The notes: generated by a model not told the origin, from the sequence alone. 64,000 bases of DNA from Pseudomonas sp. P8_241 (GCF_034008315.1 NZ_CP125377.1:2244001-2308000); one strand, 5' to 3'; positions 9,001 through 18,050 are shown, counted from the first letter of the stretch. Program-made: numbers and translations.

Positions 9001-9811
9001 CCTTGTAAGCAATTGCAGTTACGCCGCGATCACGCCATTTCGCTTCAATTTCCTCGGGATCTCCCTTATCAAATGCATAAAGGTTGGATCGGTCCGACAA
9101 ACCATCATGGTTCAACCCCTGAAGGAGGTATCTCACTGGCGGGTCTTCAGCTTGGTAGCCAACCAGAACAACGGTGTAACTGCCTAGGAGGGCACGTATA
9201 AAGTTTGTCGCCCAAGCCTCAGACAAATACGCTCGTCCAAAGTCTGCACTACTAAGCACATAGGAATGCTGAGAGGCATCCGGTTCCTTAAGTCGGCCGT
9301 GAAGATAAATGAGACCCGTTAATGGTACTCCGAGGCTGATGTCTGGAAACGCTGGCGGCTCGTAGATAATGCCCGACTTTCCATCTAGGGTCTGCTCGAA
9401 TAAAAGGTCAAAGTTAGTGGTCACGACCTGAGGATTTCCCGCTTGGTCTGACGATATTCTCGAAACAATTTTATGTTCTTTGCTTTCACTCCCCCCTGAG
9501 TCAGCACAAAGGCGCTCTGCGACTAACGCGTTAACATCGGCCCTTCCGTATTCCTGATAGAGCAGGTGAAAAATTTGGTCTAGAGGGGTCTTTGGACCTT
9601 CGTCCTCCTCTACCCATGGCTGAAAGGATGTCGCTACCTGAGACGACTCGGGCGGATCAAAAAAATCCATGACGTGTTTGGTGAGGTCAAGAAATGTTGG
9701 CATTCCAGCATTTAGGGAAACGCCAGCCCCACAGAGAAACACGACTCGGCCTTGATCTCGTCGCTCTAGTAATAAGTCAGGAATATTTGGTCCGTCACAA
9801 AAAAAGCGCAT
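6011..9811 (-). CDS. Large SIR2-domain protein, candidate antiphage effector
   Basis: A 1266-residue protein with an N-terminal SIR2-like NAD-binding domain (about 1-290): GAGVS at 28-32, TTNFD at 131-135, YLHG with candidate catalytic H171, then SSADFGRAYL. The remaining roughly 970 residues have no motif I can name; they are rich in W, L and charged residues, like a helical sensor or scaffold. N-terminal SIR2 on a very large protein is the design of NAD-depleting defence sirtuins such as DSR1 and DSR2. Defence is inferred from architecture and from its place in a P4-like element. The gene is visibly AT-richer than its neighbours, suggesting separate transfer. ATG at 9811 is preferred to TTG at 9829. 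Confidence 0.75.
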   Translation of the reverse strand: MRFFCDGPNIPDLLLERRDQGRVVFLCGAGVSLNAGMPTFLDLTKHVMDFFDPPESSQVATSFQPWVEEDEGPKTPLDQIFHLLYQEYGRADVNALVAERLCADSGGSESKEHKIVSRISSDQAGNPQVVTTNFDLLFEQTLDGKSGIIYEPPAFPDISLGVPLTGLIYLHGRLKEPDASQHSYVLSSADFGRAYLSEAWATNFIRALLGSYTVVLVGYQAEDPPVRYLLQGLNHDGLSDRSNLYAFDKGDPEEIEAKWRDRGVTAIAYKDHPHLWQSLGAWADRADNARGWRSKVIDLAMQSPRQIAAFERGQVTHLVRTAPGARLFASADPSPPAEWLCVFDSACRVAKKSKSYGEDAEIFDPFQEYALDDDPPRPLAPGRLLRSLHDNIFEWRRGDTNPSASHRLGGRQAVGFEEMPPRLNYLSNWISKNLGSTVTAWWALRQNGLHPRLMAGIRRELRKKTKLHQEGRRIWNLILEHQSDSRNFSQDSDWFELKDRIEVEGWTSSVLRDFEDVTKPILSYSLPFGIGASKPPFQSWEEICSTELAVWEVKFPDRHGEAIDIPDEALESVFNIVEGHLHRAAGLLKDLNINYFTTPTCYPNREVDGQEHERDATFRWFVELLIRMIRHLPTKTRAHAIMWSTDDKYYFRKLKLFAMNHADLFEADEAAEVVLNLNQELFWDDGVIRELMFLINDRWESYSEANRIALADRILNGPDKREQWSEDEFLNFKLQIACRCTKWLTLQGRDLSKDQTARLDEMIAKLPEWNDGWASSFVTQHYGYSGSVVVDEAPDTIIDLPVKEVLEQAKICQQRAFRSFTEKRPFSGLVKANPRKALASLSYEARKGEYPQEFWSTLIREWPENTKSRLFRFFLIRLCGLPDESIKELRYAIGQWIEKRFLTAYQFDKDLAWKTFDHLVSGLTAGKGGAGESGDGEIRGFGEIVRRSRRTVDYAFNRPIGNTTEGLLNTLNSLGLSEGQGIPEDFKTRLELLIAAPGDQSDHTVSLLTQQINWLYYLDPKWVMGRIMPWFNFENSASEPAWNGYLSAAKIPPLEIGMELKPLLLELFPTIYLWDWDHGLVEIAAQIVVELAVFHSDKPDGLNVKEARHCLRSMNDQNRQDSVTQLGKIGQREENGWSIHVIPFINTVWPRERAFRTSTLVRSWVSLLLQTGESFPTVLNSVFRFLVPVEGVRHWLYRFSRGARDEQSLTVMYPEAVLQLIDAVIPNSAENIPYELAQILEILEETDPNLVQSRSFLRLINLVEGS

Positions 9812-9931
9812 AGACGAAGTGCCACTCAAATTTAGATACCGGCCAAACTACTAAGCTATCTCTCAAAAGAAAAGGGGGTAAGAGGAAGACTGATTCGCCC
9901 CTGGTTTCGTAGTCACTCAATGGCCGCTTTT

Positions 9932-10117
9932 GGCCGACTCTGTTGAAAAAGTCGGTCTGCCCAAACTGCCTGAACATTGACTGGTTAAAACGCCTTTTTT
10001 GCACGCTGCTACGTGAAATCCGAGTCCGGAAGCCTCTGCTAAAAGTAAAGATTTCAATCTCGGACGCGTACTTTTCCGACGCGCAAACCATGCCCGACTT
10101 TTTCAACAGAATCGGCC
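9932..10117. mobile_element. MITE-like element with 24-bp terminal inverted repeats
   Basis: Ends 9932-9955 and 10094-10117 are inverted repeats with one mismatch (key part TCTGTTGAAAAAGTCGG). The 186-bp element has no transposase ORF. The ends look like those of an insertion sequence whose transposase would act in trans; the IS family is not assigned. It separates the SIR2 gene from the catabolic cargo. Confidence 0.6.
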
Positions 10118-10316
10118 GATTTCTGCCTTTTACGGCCGGCTGAAACCGACCCATAGAGGTCAACAAGCTTGGCGTTACCCCTATACCTGTGTAACAGGCA
10201 AAAACATCAAAGAGCCCCCCGATTAACGTCCACCTTCCCGGTCTCCAGCGCAGTTGGAGGCGCCAATTCGTCCCAAATCTTCAGAGTTTATAGATGCTTG
10301 AGGGTGATCTATTCGA

Positions 10317-10374
10317 GTACCCCACCAACTCACCCCCACTCCCCCCCGTTTTCCCCTCCTTTGAGGGGCCGTAT
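10317..10374 (-). promoter_or_regulatory. G/C-run motif upstream of the DUF1302-DUF1329 genes
   Basis: On the minus strand this reads GGGGGTGAGTTGGTGGGGTAC next to long G and C runs, resembling motifs at 16674, 18051, 30534 and 39564. It is about 180 bp upstream of the DUF1302 start. It is the most diverged of the five copies and the only one in reverse orientation relative to its gene. Confidence 0.4.
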
Positions 10375-10551
10375 TACGCGATCTGACTCATAGCATCGCG
10401 TCGCGGTAACTGAAAAAAACACAAAAAGTCACCGAGCAATCACCGCTCCCGAAACCTACGAGTGCCTCCCAGGGCTTGAAGCAATTGGTGCGCTATTGAC
10501 TCGTCTGAGCGATTGACGCTCATTTTTCCTCATCCGTAATCGGAGTGCTGC

Positions 10552-12423
10552 ATGATAAGAACAACAATGCACAGAGGCTTTCGGCCACACCTGTTGGCCA
10601 TCGCTGTCGCTTCAGGCTTCAGTGCCCAGGCAAACGCTGTAAATTTCAATATCGGGGAGGTACAGGGGCAATTCGATTCATCGTTATCGGTTGGTGCCAG
10701 TTGGGCCGTGCGTGGTCCGGACCCGGATTTCATTTCCAATTTCAATTCCCAGGGCAAGCGTGGCGAGGCGTCGACCCGGGTGTCAGATGACAATCGCTTG
10801 AACTTCAAGAAAGGCGAGACCTTCTCGAAGATCTTCAAGGGCGTGCATGACCTGGAACTCAAATACGGCGAAAGCGGCGTGTTCGTGCGTGGCAAGTACT
10901 GGTACGACTTCGAACTCAAGGATGAACATCGCCTGTTCTATGACATTGACGACAGTGGCCGCAATGATCTGGCCAAGGCGTCCGGCGCAGAATTCCTCGA
11001 TGCTTTTGTCTATCACAACTACACCATCGGCAATTTGCCGGGCAATGTGCGCCTGGGCAAACAGGTGGTGAGCTGGGGCGAAAGTACCTTCATCGGTAAC
11101 GGTATCAACTCGATCAACCCGACGGACGCCGCGGCATTGCGCCGCCCGGGCGCCGAGGTCAAGGAAGGGCTGATCCCGGTCAACATGTTCTACCTGTCGC
11201 AGAATTTCACCGAGAACTTGAGCGCGGAGGCCTTCTATCAATTGGAATGGGAAAGCACCGTCGTCGATAACTGCGGCACCTTCTTCGGCTCTGATGCGGT
11301 GGCCAAGGGGTGCAATGACCGACTGGTGGTTTCCGGTCTGGACTTGGCGCCAGGCGTGGCCAGAAATACCGGTGGCGCAGCGGCAGTCGGTGGCTCAGCG
11401 GCTCAGGGTGGCGGTGTCGACGACGTCTACATTCCGCGAGTCAAAGACAATGAGCCGAGTGATAGCGGTCAGTTCGGCGTGGCATTGCGCTGGTTCGTTC
11501 CGGAAATGAATGACACCGAAGTCGCTGCCTATTTCATGAACTACCACAGTCGCAACCCATTGCTCAGCGCGGTTCGCACAACGGGGCCGGGTACGCCGGC
11601 CAGCTCATTGAATGTCATACGCAATTCACGCTACTTCGTGGATTACCCGGAAGACATCCGCCTGTACGGCTTGAGCTTCCAAACCAACCTGGGCGGTACT
11701 TCCCTGGGCGGTGAGGTCAGTTATCGTCCCAACATGCCGCTGCAACTCAACAGCCAGGACTTGATCAACGGCAGCATCGGCACCGCCACGTCACCACTGG
11801 TTTCCACAGGTTTCGCCACGAGCACGCCGGGCGGCGTGATCAATGGTTACAAACGCATGCCGGTGTTGCAGACGCAGATGACCGCTACCCAATTCTTCGA
11901 TCAGGTCTTTGGTGCAAGCCGTCTGACCCTGGTGGGTGAGGTCGGGTACAACCGAATCAACGGTCTGGGCGAGACCGACGGTACCGACCTGCGCTTCGGC
12001 CGCAGCGGCATCTTCGGCAGCGGCATCCTGCCTGGTGCTGCCGGTTTGGCGGCTTGTCGGGGTTCGGTGTCGCAGGTTCCAGGGCAACCGGCAGGCGTAA
12101 CCACGCCGACTAACCCGCAACAGGAGTGTAACGACAAGGGCTTCTACGACACCGATTCGTGGGGCTACCGTGCCCGTGCGCGTTTGGATTATCCGAACGT
12201 GTTCGCCGGTATCAACCTGGCGCCGAACATGGCCTGGTCCCATGACGTGAATGGCAATGGACCCAACTTCGAGGAAGGCCTCAAGGCCGTCAGCGTCGGC
12301 CTGGATGCCGACTATGCCAGCACTTACACCGCAAGCCTCAGTTACACCGATTTCTTCGGTGGTCATTTCAATACCAACGGTGATCGTGACTTCGTCGCGC
12401 TCAGCTTTGGCGCGAACTTCTAA
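10552..12423 (+). CDS. DUF1302 outer-membrane beta-barrel protein
   Basis: A 623-residue exported protein: signal peptide about 1-29 (AIAVASGFSAQANA), then NFNIGEVQGQFDSSLSVGASW, the usual DUF1302 opening, and a C-terminal beta-strand ending in F (FVALSFGANF). DUF1302 proteins are large outer-membrane proteins repeatedly found beside DUF1329 proteins and genes for hydrophobic carboxylate or terpenoid/steroid catabolism; the exact function is not established. The DUF1329 gene follows by 26 bp. Here it probably admits the substrate handled by the acyl-CoA enzymes downstream. Confidence 0.85.
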   Translation: MIRTTMHRGFRPHLLAIAVASGFSAQANAVNFNIGEVQGQFDSSLSVGASWAVRGPDPDFISNFNSQGKRGEASTRVSDDNRLNFKKGETFSKIFKGVHDLELKYGESGVFVRGKYWYDFELKDEHRLFYDIDDSGRNDLAKASGAEFLDAFVYHNYTIGNLPGNVRLGKQVVSWGESTFIGNGINSINPTDAAALRRPGAEVKEGLIPVNMFYLSQNFTENLSAEAFYQLEWESTVVDNCGTFFGSDAVAKGCNDRLVVSGLDLAPGVARNTGGAAAVGGSAAQGGGVDDVYIPRVKDNEPSDSGQFGVALRWFVPEMNDTEVAAYFMNYHSRNPLLSAVRTTGPGTPASSLNVIRNSRYFVDYPEDIRLYGLSFQTNLGGTSLGGEVSYRPNMPLQLNSQDLINGSIGTATSPLVSTGFATSTPGGVINGYKRMPVLQTQMTATQFFDQVFGASRLTLVGEVGYNRINGLGETDGTDLRFGRSGIFGSGILPGAAGLAACRGSVSQVPGQPAGVTTPTNPQQECNDKGFYDTDSWGYRARARLDYPNVFAGINLAPNMAWSHDVNGNGPNFEEGLKAVSVGLDADYASTYTASLSYTDFFGGHFNTNGDRDFVALSFGANF

Positions 12424-12449
12424 ACGAAGACAGGCGAGAGAACCTCAGC

Positions 12450-13817
12450 ATGAAAACAAAAACAATGATGCAAACATGGGCGTTGTCATTGGCCCTGATC
12501 GTCAGCCAGGCAATGGCCGCCGTTACTCCGGAGGAAGCAGCCAAGCTAGGCTCCAGCCTGACCCCGCTCGGCGCCCAGAAAGAAGGTAATGCCGAAGGCA
12601 GCATTCCGGCCTGGACTGGTGGGCTCAAGCAGGATGCGGCGCCGGTGACGAACCTGTTCGTCGGCGACCCGTTTGCCGGCGAGAAACCACTGTTCACCAT
12701 TACCGCTGCCAACGTCGGGCAATACAAGGCCCGACTAAGCGAGGGGCAGGTGGCCATGTTCAAACGCTATCCCGATACCTACAAGATACCGGTATATGCA
12801 AGCCACCGCACCGCGGCTAACCCGCAGAATGTCTATGATGCGGCGAAGAAAAGTGCGCTCAATACCCAGCCGGCCGATGGCGGCAATGGCTTGCTGAACT
12901 TCGCCGACTCGCGTTATTACGCGTTTCCGATCCCCAAGAGTGGCGTCGAAGTGTTATGGAACCATTTGACGCGCTACCGTGGTTTGAACCAGAAACGCGA
13001 AACAGTGCAGGCGGTGCCGCAGGTCAATGGTTCGTTCACCATTGTCCAATTGAACGATGAGATCGCGTATCCGCAGTTCATGCCTGCCGATGCCCAAGCT
13101 GACGCAACTAACATCCTGTTCTACTACAAGCAGGAAGTGACGGCACCACCGCGACTGGCCGGTAGCGTGACGTTGATTCACGAGACCATCGACCAGGTGA
13201 AAGAACCGCGCCTGGCGTGGGTCTACAGCGCCGGTCAACGACGGGTTCGTCGGGCCCCGCAGGTCGCTTATGACGGACCGGGCACCGCGTCGGACGGCAT
13301 GCGCACCACGGATAACGGCGACCTGTTCAATGGTTCGCCCGACCGCTACGACTGGAAACTGATCGGCAAGAAGGAAATGTACATTCCCTACAACAACTAC
13401 CGGTTGGCTTCACCATCGCTCAAATACGCCGATATCCTCAAGCCTGGCCATATCAATCAGGACCTGACGCGCTATGAATTGCACCGCGTCTGGGAAGTTG
13501 AGGCAACCCTGAAACCTGGCATGCGCAACATTTATGCAAAACGCCATATGTACATCGATGAAGACACCTGGCAGGCGGCACTGATCGACCATTACGATGG
13601 CCGCGGGCAGTTGTGGCGGGTGGCCGAAGGCATGGCCTATAACGATTATGCCAACGGCGTCAGTACCTATGCGGCCCAGGCGTTGTACGACCTGATTGCC
13701 GGGCGCTACCTGGTCAATGCCTTGATGAACGAATCCCGGCACGGCAGCATTTACGGTAACGCGGCGAATCTCGCCGATTACACCCCGGCAGCACTGCGTA
13801 GCGCCGGTATTCGATAA
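12450..13817 (+). CDS. DUF1329 periplasmic or outer-membrane-associated protein
   Basis: A 455-residue protein with a signal peptide (cleavage after about SQAMA, residue 23) and the family signature VTPEEAAKLGSSLTPLGA...GSIPAWTGG near the N-terminus. DUF1329 proteins resemble the LolA/LolB-like lipid-carrier fold and usually pair with DUF1302 proteins, so a periplasmic carrier for a hydrophobic substrate is a reasonable inference. It follows the DUF1302 gene closely in one operon and is followed by a REP palindrome pair. Confidence 0.85.
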   Translation: MKTKTMMQTWALSLALIVSQAMAAVTPEEAAKLGSSLTPLGAQKEGNAEGSIPAWTGGLKQDAAPVTNLFVGDPFAGEKPLFTITAANVGQYKARLSEGQVAMFKRYPDTYKIPVYASHRTAANPQNVYDAAKKSALNTQPADGGNGLLNFADSRYYAFPIPKSGVEVLWNHLTRYRGLNQKRETVQAVPQVNGSFTIVQLNDEIAYPQFMPADAQADATNILFYYKQEVTAPPRLAGSVTLIHETIDQVKEPRLAWVYSAGQRRVRRAPQVAYDGPGTASDGMRTTDNGDLFNGSPDRYDWKLIGKKEMYIPYNNYRLASPSLKYADILKPGHINQDLTRYELHRVWEVEATLKPGMRNIYAKRHMYIDEDTWQAALIDHYDGRGQLWRVAEGMAYNDYANGVSTYAAQALYDLIAGRYLVNALMNESRHGSIYGNAANLADYTPAALRSAGIR

Positions 13818-13846
13818 CAATCGAAACACCGATTGAGCACCGCACC

Positions 13847-13943
13847 CCTGTAGGAGCGAGCCTGCTCGCGATAGCAACCTGACCGTCAACTTATCTGTTG
13901 AATGTTAAGCCGCCATCGCGAACAGGCTCGCTCCCTGCAGGGG
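13847..13943. repeat. REP-type palindrome pair
   Basis: Two inverted units (GTAGGAGCGAGCCTGCTCGC and its complement) about 50 bp apart. They lie between the convergent DUF1329 and LuxR genes and end two bases before the LuxR stop codon. Confidence 0.8.
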
Positions 13944-13945
13944 CA

Positions 13946-16642
13946 CTACTCGTTTGGGGAGATGCGTTGCCGGGCAGCGATCAGCGCTTCGTACCGCCCG
14001 GACACTCCAAGCTTGGCGTAGATGTTCTTGAGGTTCCACTTGATGGTTTCCTGACTCAGGTTCAGGGTCTGGGCCATGCGTTTGTTGGACATGGCTTGCT
14101 CAAGCAGACTGATGATTTCCATCTCGCGCTTGGTGAATAGCGCAGACTCGCTGACGCCGCTTTCCGTCGCGGCCCGCGCCGACATCGAAGGCACAACGCT
14201 GAAGTTCAGCGGCGCTGCGATCAGGCGACTGCGATAGCTCTCCAAGACCGGATCATCCTCGCACTCCAGCTCAGCCAGCAGCGAGATCAGTGGCGCGCCT
14301 TCGTCCAGCAAGGTACGCACCAGGCCAAGACGCAGGCTTTCGGCCACGACCTGACGCAACAGTATCCGGGCCTCTCCCGTTTGCCCCAGATCATTGAGCG
14401 CTACGGCGCGCAGCAATTGCGACTGCACTTTCCATATTCCGCGAGCGTAACGCGTCGCCAGTTGCTCCAGGTTGTCGAGGGCCACCAGTGCCCGTTCCGG
14501 CTCTTGCCGGGCCAGCGAGGTGCGGGCTCGCGACAAGGCGGCGAGGGCGGCGATCTGGTGGGCGGCCGGACTGTCGCCATCATGACGATGGGCCAGCGCT
14601 TCCAGTGCCGCGCGCTGGCTTTCGCATTGGCGCCAGTCGCCACTGCCCAACAGGATACGGATCTGCTCGGCCAGGTTGTACGCCACGGCGCGGTCGAAAC
14701 CTTGTGCGCGTAGCCCGATCGCCTTGCTGGCCAGGTAGGCCAATGCGGCCGCCGAAGACTCCTGCAGGCAATTGAGACGCGCATTGCTGATCATCGCGCT
14801 GATAGTGATATCCGGTGGCGACAGGTGCAGCAGATTGAGGCGATTGCCCAACACCTGTCGCGCATCGTCGATACGGTCCATTTCGTAATGCGTCTCGGCG
14901 GCTCCTACGCCACAGCAAGTGGCGCTGATGGAGCGATGGCCATGGGCGCGCTCGGCCACGAGCAGTACGTCGACGATATTGCGCGATGCTTCACGCACAT
15001 TCCCGCTGAGCATGGCGCCATGGGCGGCGGTGACGACGGCCAGCAGCGCCACTTCGTCATGACTGATGCGTATGGCCCGGGCCTGGGGTGCGTTGATGTA
15101 ATCCCAGGCCGCTTGCTGCTGACCGGTTTGATTGAGGCAGTGGACGTGCAGGCACGCACGCATCTGCTCATTGAATGGATGATTGAAGCGATGCCCGCGG
15201 ATGCCTTCCAGCAGTTGTTGGCACAGGGGCAGGTTGTCCTGTTGCGTGGCGATCGACGCCCTGACCAACGCGATGTGCGGGCTCAACTGGGCTTCGTCGT
15301 GGGGACTCTGTTCCAGCGCATCGATCCAGGCCTTCGCCTTGCCGGTCATCATCGTCAGCACACAACCCCAGGCGCCTTGCAGCAACACACCGGGATGTTG
15401 CACCAAGCGCTCGAGCGGCACGCAGTCGAGCCAGCGCACAAACTGACCGAGATAACTGATGTTGTGCTGGTCGGGTTGGCTGCGTTCAAGCAGCGCCACC
15501 AAGGCTTCGAAATTCTCGCTCTGCACCGCGTGATGCACGGCTTCGTTGACAACGCCGGCCTGCTCGAACCACGCCGAAGCGCGCAGATGCAGCGCTTGCA
15601 GATCAGCGCCCGAGGCGCTCAGGCGCTGCTGCAGAAACTCGGCGAACAACGGATGCAGGCGATACCACGGGTTCCGGCACTCCATGTCCATGGGCACGAT
15701 GAACAGGTTGCGCGCCTCGATATTGGCAATCAGCGCTGGTGCGTCGCAACTCTGGCTGACTTCGGCGGCCACCTTCTCGTTGAAGCGGCGCAGGATCGAA
15801 ACCTGTTCCAGGAAGGTGAGCGTCGCTGCCGGCAGATCGCTGATCACGTCTTCGACCAGGTAATCCACCAGGCCGGCCTTGCTCGACAGCAGTCGTTCGC
15901 TATTGAGGCCTTTACGCGGGTTGGCCTTGAGCGAGATCGACATCATTTGCAGGCCGATGGGCCAGCCGTCGGTCGAGGCATGAATGCTGTGGGCCAGATC
16001 GATGTCGACGTCGTCGTCCAGATAGGCCTTCAGGAATGCCAGCGATTCGTCGAAGCTGAAGCCCAGGTCGGTGCTGCTGATTTCGCACAGCTCGGCCATG
16101 GCCCGCAGCCTGCCCAGTTTCAACTCGGGAAACACCCGCGACGCAAGCACCACATGCAGTTGCGTCGGCGCACTGTCGACCATGGTCTGCATGAGCATTG
16201 AAATGGCGGGGTCCGTGGCGAACTGAAAATCATCGATCATCAGGTACAGCGCCGTATCGACCCGCGCCAGCGTGTTGATCATCACCGACGCGAGGGCCAG
16301 CGAGCCGTTCTGTGCATCCCCCTTGACCAGCAACAGCAGGTCGTCATCCAGCGGCAGGCCGGCCTGTTGCAGCGCGCCGATCAGGTTGGCGCAGAACGAC
16401 TCCAGCGTTGCGTCCTCCTGGGACAGTGACAACCACACCACGCCACTGCCTTCCTTGAGCAGGCTCTGACGCCACTGCGCAAGCAGCGTGGTCTTGCCGA
16501 AACCGGCGCTGCCGTTGATCAGCGTGAGACGGCAGTTGCGCGCGGCCAGCAAGCGCGACAACAGCGGCGCACGCAATACCGCATGGCTGCTGATGCGCGG
16601 CGGTGAAAAACGGGTGGTGATCAAGGGGCGGGTGGCAGGCAT
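13946..16642 (-). CDS. MalT/AlkS-like LuxR-family ATP-dependent activator
   Basis: An 898-residue LAL-type regulator. An N-terminal STAND NTPase has Walker A GSAGFGKTT (44-52) and Walker B YLMIDDFQ (about 125-135). A long helical TPR-like middle follows (about 350-790), then a LuxR HTH at about 835-890 (LFTKREMEIISLLEQAMSNKRMAQ...ETIKWNLKNIYAKLGV). AlkS of alkane catabolism and MalT share this design and are inducer- and ATP-dependent activators. It is divergent from the racemase gene and is the best candidate to control the catabolic cargo through the motif seen in five promoter regions. The inducer is probably the substrate or its CoA ester (inference). Confidence 0.85.
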   Translation of the reverse strand: MPATRPLITTRFSPPRISSHAVLRAPLLSRLLAARNCRLTLINGSAGFGKTTLLAQWRQSLLKEGSGVVWLSLSQEDATLESFCANLIGALQQAGLPLDDDLLLLVKGDAQNGSLALASVMINTLARVDTALYLMIDDFQFATDPAISMLMQTMVDSAPTQLHVVLASRVFPELKLGRLRAMAELCEISSTDLGFSFDESLAFLKAYLDDDVDIDLAHSIHASTDGWPIGLQMMSISLKANPRKGLNSERLLSSKAGLVDYLVEDVISDLPAATLTFLEQVSILRRFNEKVAAEVSQSCDAPALIANIEARNLFIVPMDMECRNPWYRLHPLFAEFLQQRLSASGADLQALHLRASAWFEQAGVVNEAVHHAVQSENFEALVALLERSQPDQHNISYLGQFVRWLDCVPLERLVQHPGVLLQGAWGCVLTMMTGKAKAWIDALEQSPHDEAQLSPHIALVRASIATQQDNLPLCQQLLEGIRGHRFNHPFNEQMRACLHVHCLNQTGQQQAAWDYINAPQARAIRISHDEVALLAVVTAAHGAMLSGNVREASRNIVDVLLVAERAHGHRSISATCCGVGAAETHYEMDRIDDARQVLGNRLNLLHLSPPDITISAMISNARLNCLQESSAAALAYLASKAIGLRAQGFDRAVAYNLAEQIRILLGSGDWRQCESQRAALEALAHRHDGDSPAAHQIAALAALSRARTSLARQEPERALVALDNLEQLATRYARGIWKVQSQLLRAVALNDLGQTGEARILLRQVVAESLRLGLVRTLLDEGAPLISLLAELECEDDPVLESYRSRLIAAPLNFSVVPSMSARAATESGVSESALFTKREMEIISLLEQAMSNKRMAQTLNLSQETIKWNLKNIYAKLGVSGRYEALIAARQRISPNE

Positions 16643-16673
16643 GGGAATCCGGACGACAGCAGTTCTTGTTATG

Positions 16674-16717
16674 GACGGGGGGGGTGGGGCGGTTCCCCCA
16701 AGTGGAGTGGGTACGCC
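16674..16717 (+). promoter_or_regulatory. G/C-run motif between the LuxR and racemase genes
   Basis: Contains GGGGGGTGGG, then CCCCC (16695-16699), five bases, and GAGTGGGTAC (16705-16714). It aligns closely with 30534-30573. It starts about 30 bp from the LuxR start codon and lies about 170 bp before the racemase gene, so it could serve autoregulation and activation. Confidence 0.5.
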
Positions 16718-16888
16718 ATCACACCGTACGTCTAGTGTGCTGAATCAGTGCCGGCTGACGAGCAGACGCGCAGCAGATCGACGCCGTGATGCTACCCGCG
16801 TGCTGCCTGTATTTCCAGTCGCCCTCAGCGACCTAAATGGACTGGCCAGATTCGCCTGTCCCCTCATGACAAGAGCAGAGTACCGACA

Positions 16889-18019
16889 ATGCCCGGACCT
16901 TTGGCAGGTGTGAAAGTAGTTGAAATGAATGCGATCGGCCCTGCGCCGTTCGCCGCCATGATGCTGGCGGACATGGGCGCGCAGGTTATTCGTGTCGACC
17001 GTCAGGTGGCCGGTTTTCTCAATGCCGATGGCAGCCTGCTTGGACGCGGACGGCGCAGTATTGCTATCGACCCGCGTAAACCCGGCGCCGATGAAGTGCT
17101 GCTCAAACTGATCGACGGCGCCGATGTGCTGATCGAGGGCTTCCGTCCCGGCGTCATGGAACGCCTGGGCCTGGGACCGGAAGTCTGCCTTGAGCGCAAT
17201 CCCAAATTGATCTATGGACGCATGACCGGTTGGGGCCAGAGCGGGCCGCTGGCTCCTGCGGCTGGGCATGACCTGAATTACATCGCACTGTCCGGCGTAC
17301 TCAACGCCATGGGTCATGCCGACCGTCCGCCGACCCCGCCACTGCATCTGGTGGGTGACATGGGCGGCGGCGCGATGTTTCTGCTGACCGGCATACTCGC
17401 TGCGCTGTTCGAGGCGCAAAAGTCCGGCCTCGGACAAGTGGTTGACGCCGCCATCTGCGACGGCACCACGCTGCTGGGCAGCATGTACTACGACCTGCGT
17501 CATCAGGGCCAATGGGGCGACCAGCGCCAGAGCAACATGCTCGATGGCGGCGCGCCTTTCTACGGTTGCTACAGCTGCGCCGACGGCAAATTCGTGTCGA
17601 TTGGCGCCATCGAGCCGCAGTTCTATCAGCTCCTGCTCGAGCTGTGCGAAATCGACGATCCGGACTTCAAGCAACAGTGGCAGCAGCAAGCGTGGCCGCT
17701 TCTGCGAGAGAAGCTTGAGGCCCTGTTCCTGACCCGTACCCGCGATACCTGGACCCAGCTGCTCGAAGGCACCGATGCCTGCTTCGCCCCGGTGCTGGAC
17801 TTCAGTGAAGCACCCACCCACCCGCACAATCAGGGGCGCGGCCTGTTCATGGAGACCGCCGGCGTGCTGCATCCGGCCCCGGCGCCACGCCTGAGTCGTA
17901 CACCGGCGCAGGCGGGTGGTCTGGTGAGAAACGGCGAAAATACCCTGGAAATCCTTGAGCAACTGGGGCTTAGCGTTGCGCAGATCGATGAGCTGCGCAG
18001 CGTTGGCGCGATTGTTTGA
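16889..18019 (+). CDS. Alpha-methylacyl-CoA racemase-like protein (CoA-transferase family III fold)
   Basis: A 376-residue family III CoA-transferase fold protein opening GPLAGVKVVEM and LADMGAQVIRVDR. The racemase acid/base pair is visible as His in AAGHDLNYIALSG (about 125) and Asp in GDMGGGA (about 154), which favours epimerising 2-methylacyl-CoA esters over CoA transfer. Such an enzyme converts (R)- to (S)-2-methylacyl-CoA so that acyl-CoA dehydrogenases can act. It heads the cluster of SCPx thiolase, MaoC pair, SDR and dehydrogenase. A true CoA-transferase role remains possible. Confidence 0.8.
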   Translation: MPGPLAGVKVVEMNAIGPAPFAAMMLADMGAQVIRVDRQVAGFLNADGSLLGRGRRSIAIDPRKPGADEVLLKLIDGADVLIEGFRPGVMERLGLGPEVCLERNPKLIYGRMTGWGQSGPLAPAAGHDLNYIALSGVLNAMGHADRPPTPPLHLVGDMGGGAMFLLTGILAALFEAQKSGLGQVVDAAICDGTTLLGSMYYDLRHQGQWGDQRQSNMLDGGAPFYGCYSCADGKFVSIGAIEPQFYQLLLELCEIDDPDFKQQWQQQAWPLLREKLEALFLTRTRDTWTQLLEGTDACFAPVLDFSEAPTHPHNQGRGLFMETAGVLHPAPAPRLSRTPAQAGGLVRNGENTLEILEQLGLSVAQIDELRSVGAIV

Positions 18020-18050
18020 GTACGCACTGAACCACCAGCGCTGACGCATC

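Noticed and set aside
14825..16201. 458-codon plus-strand ORF antisense to the LuxR gene
   Set aside because: It is a high-GC shadow of the LuxR reading frame without domains or a start signal.
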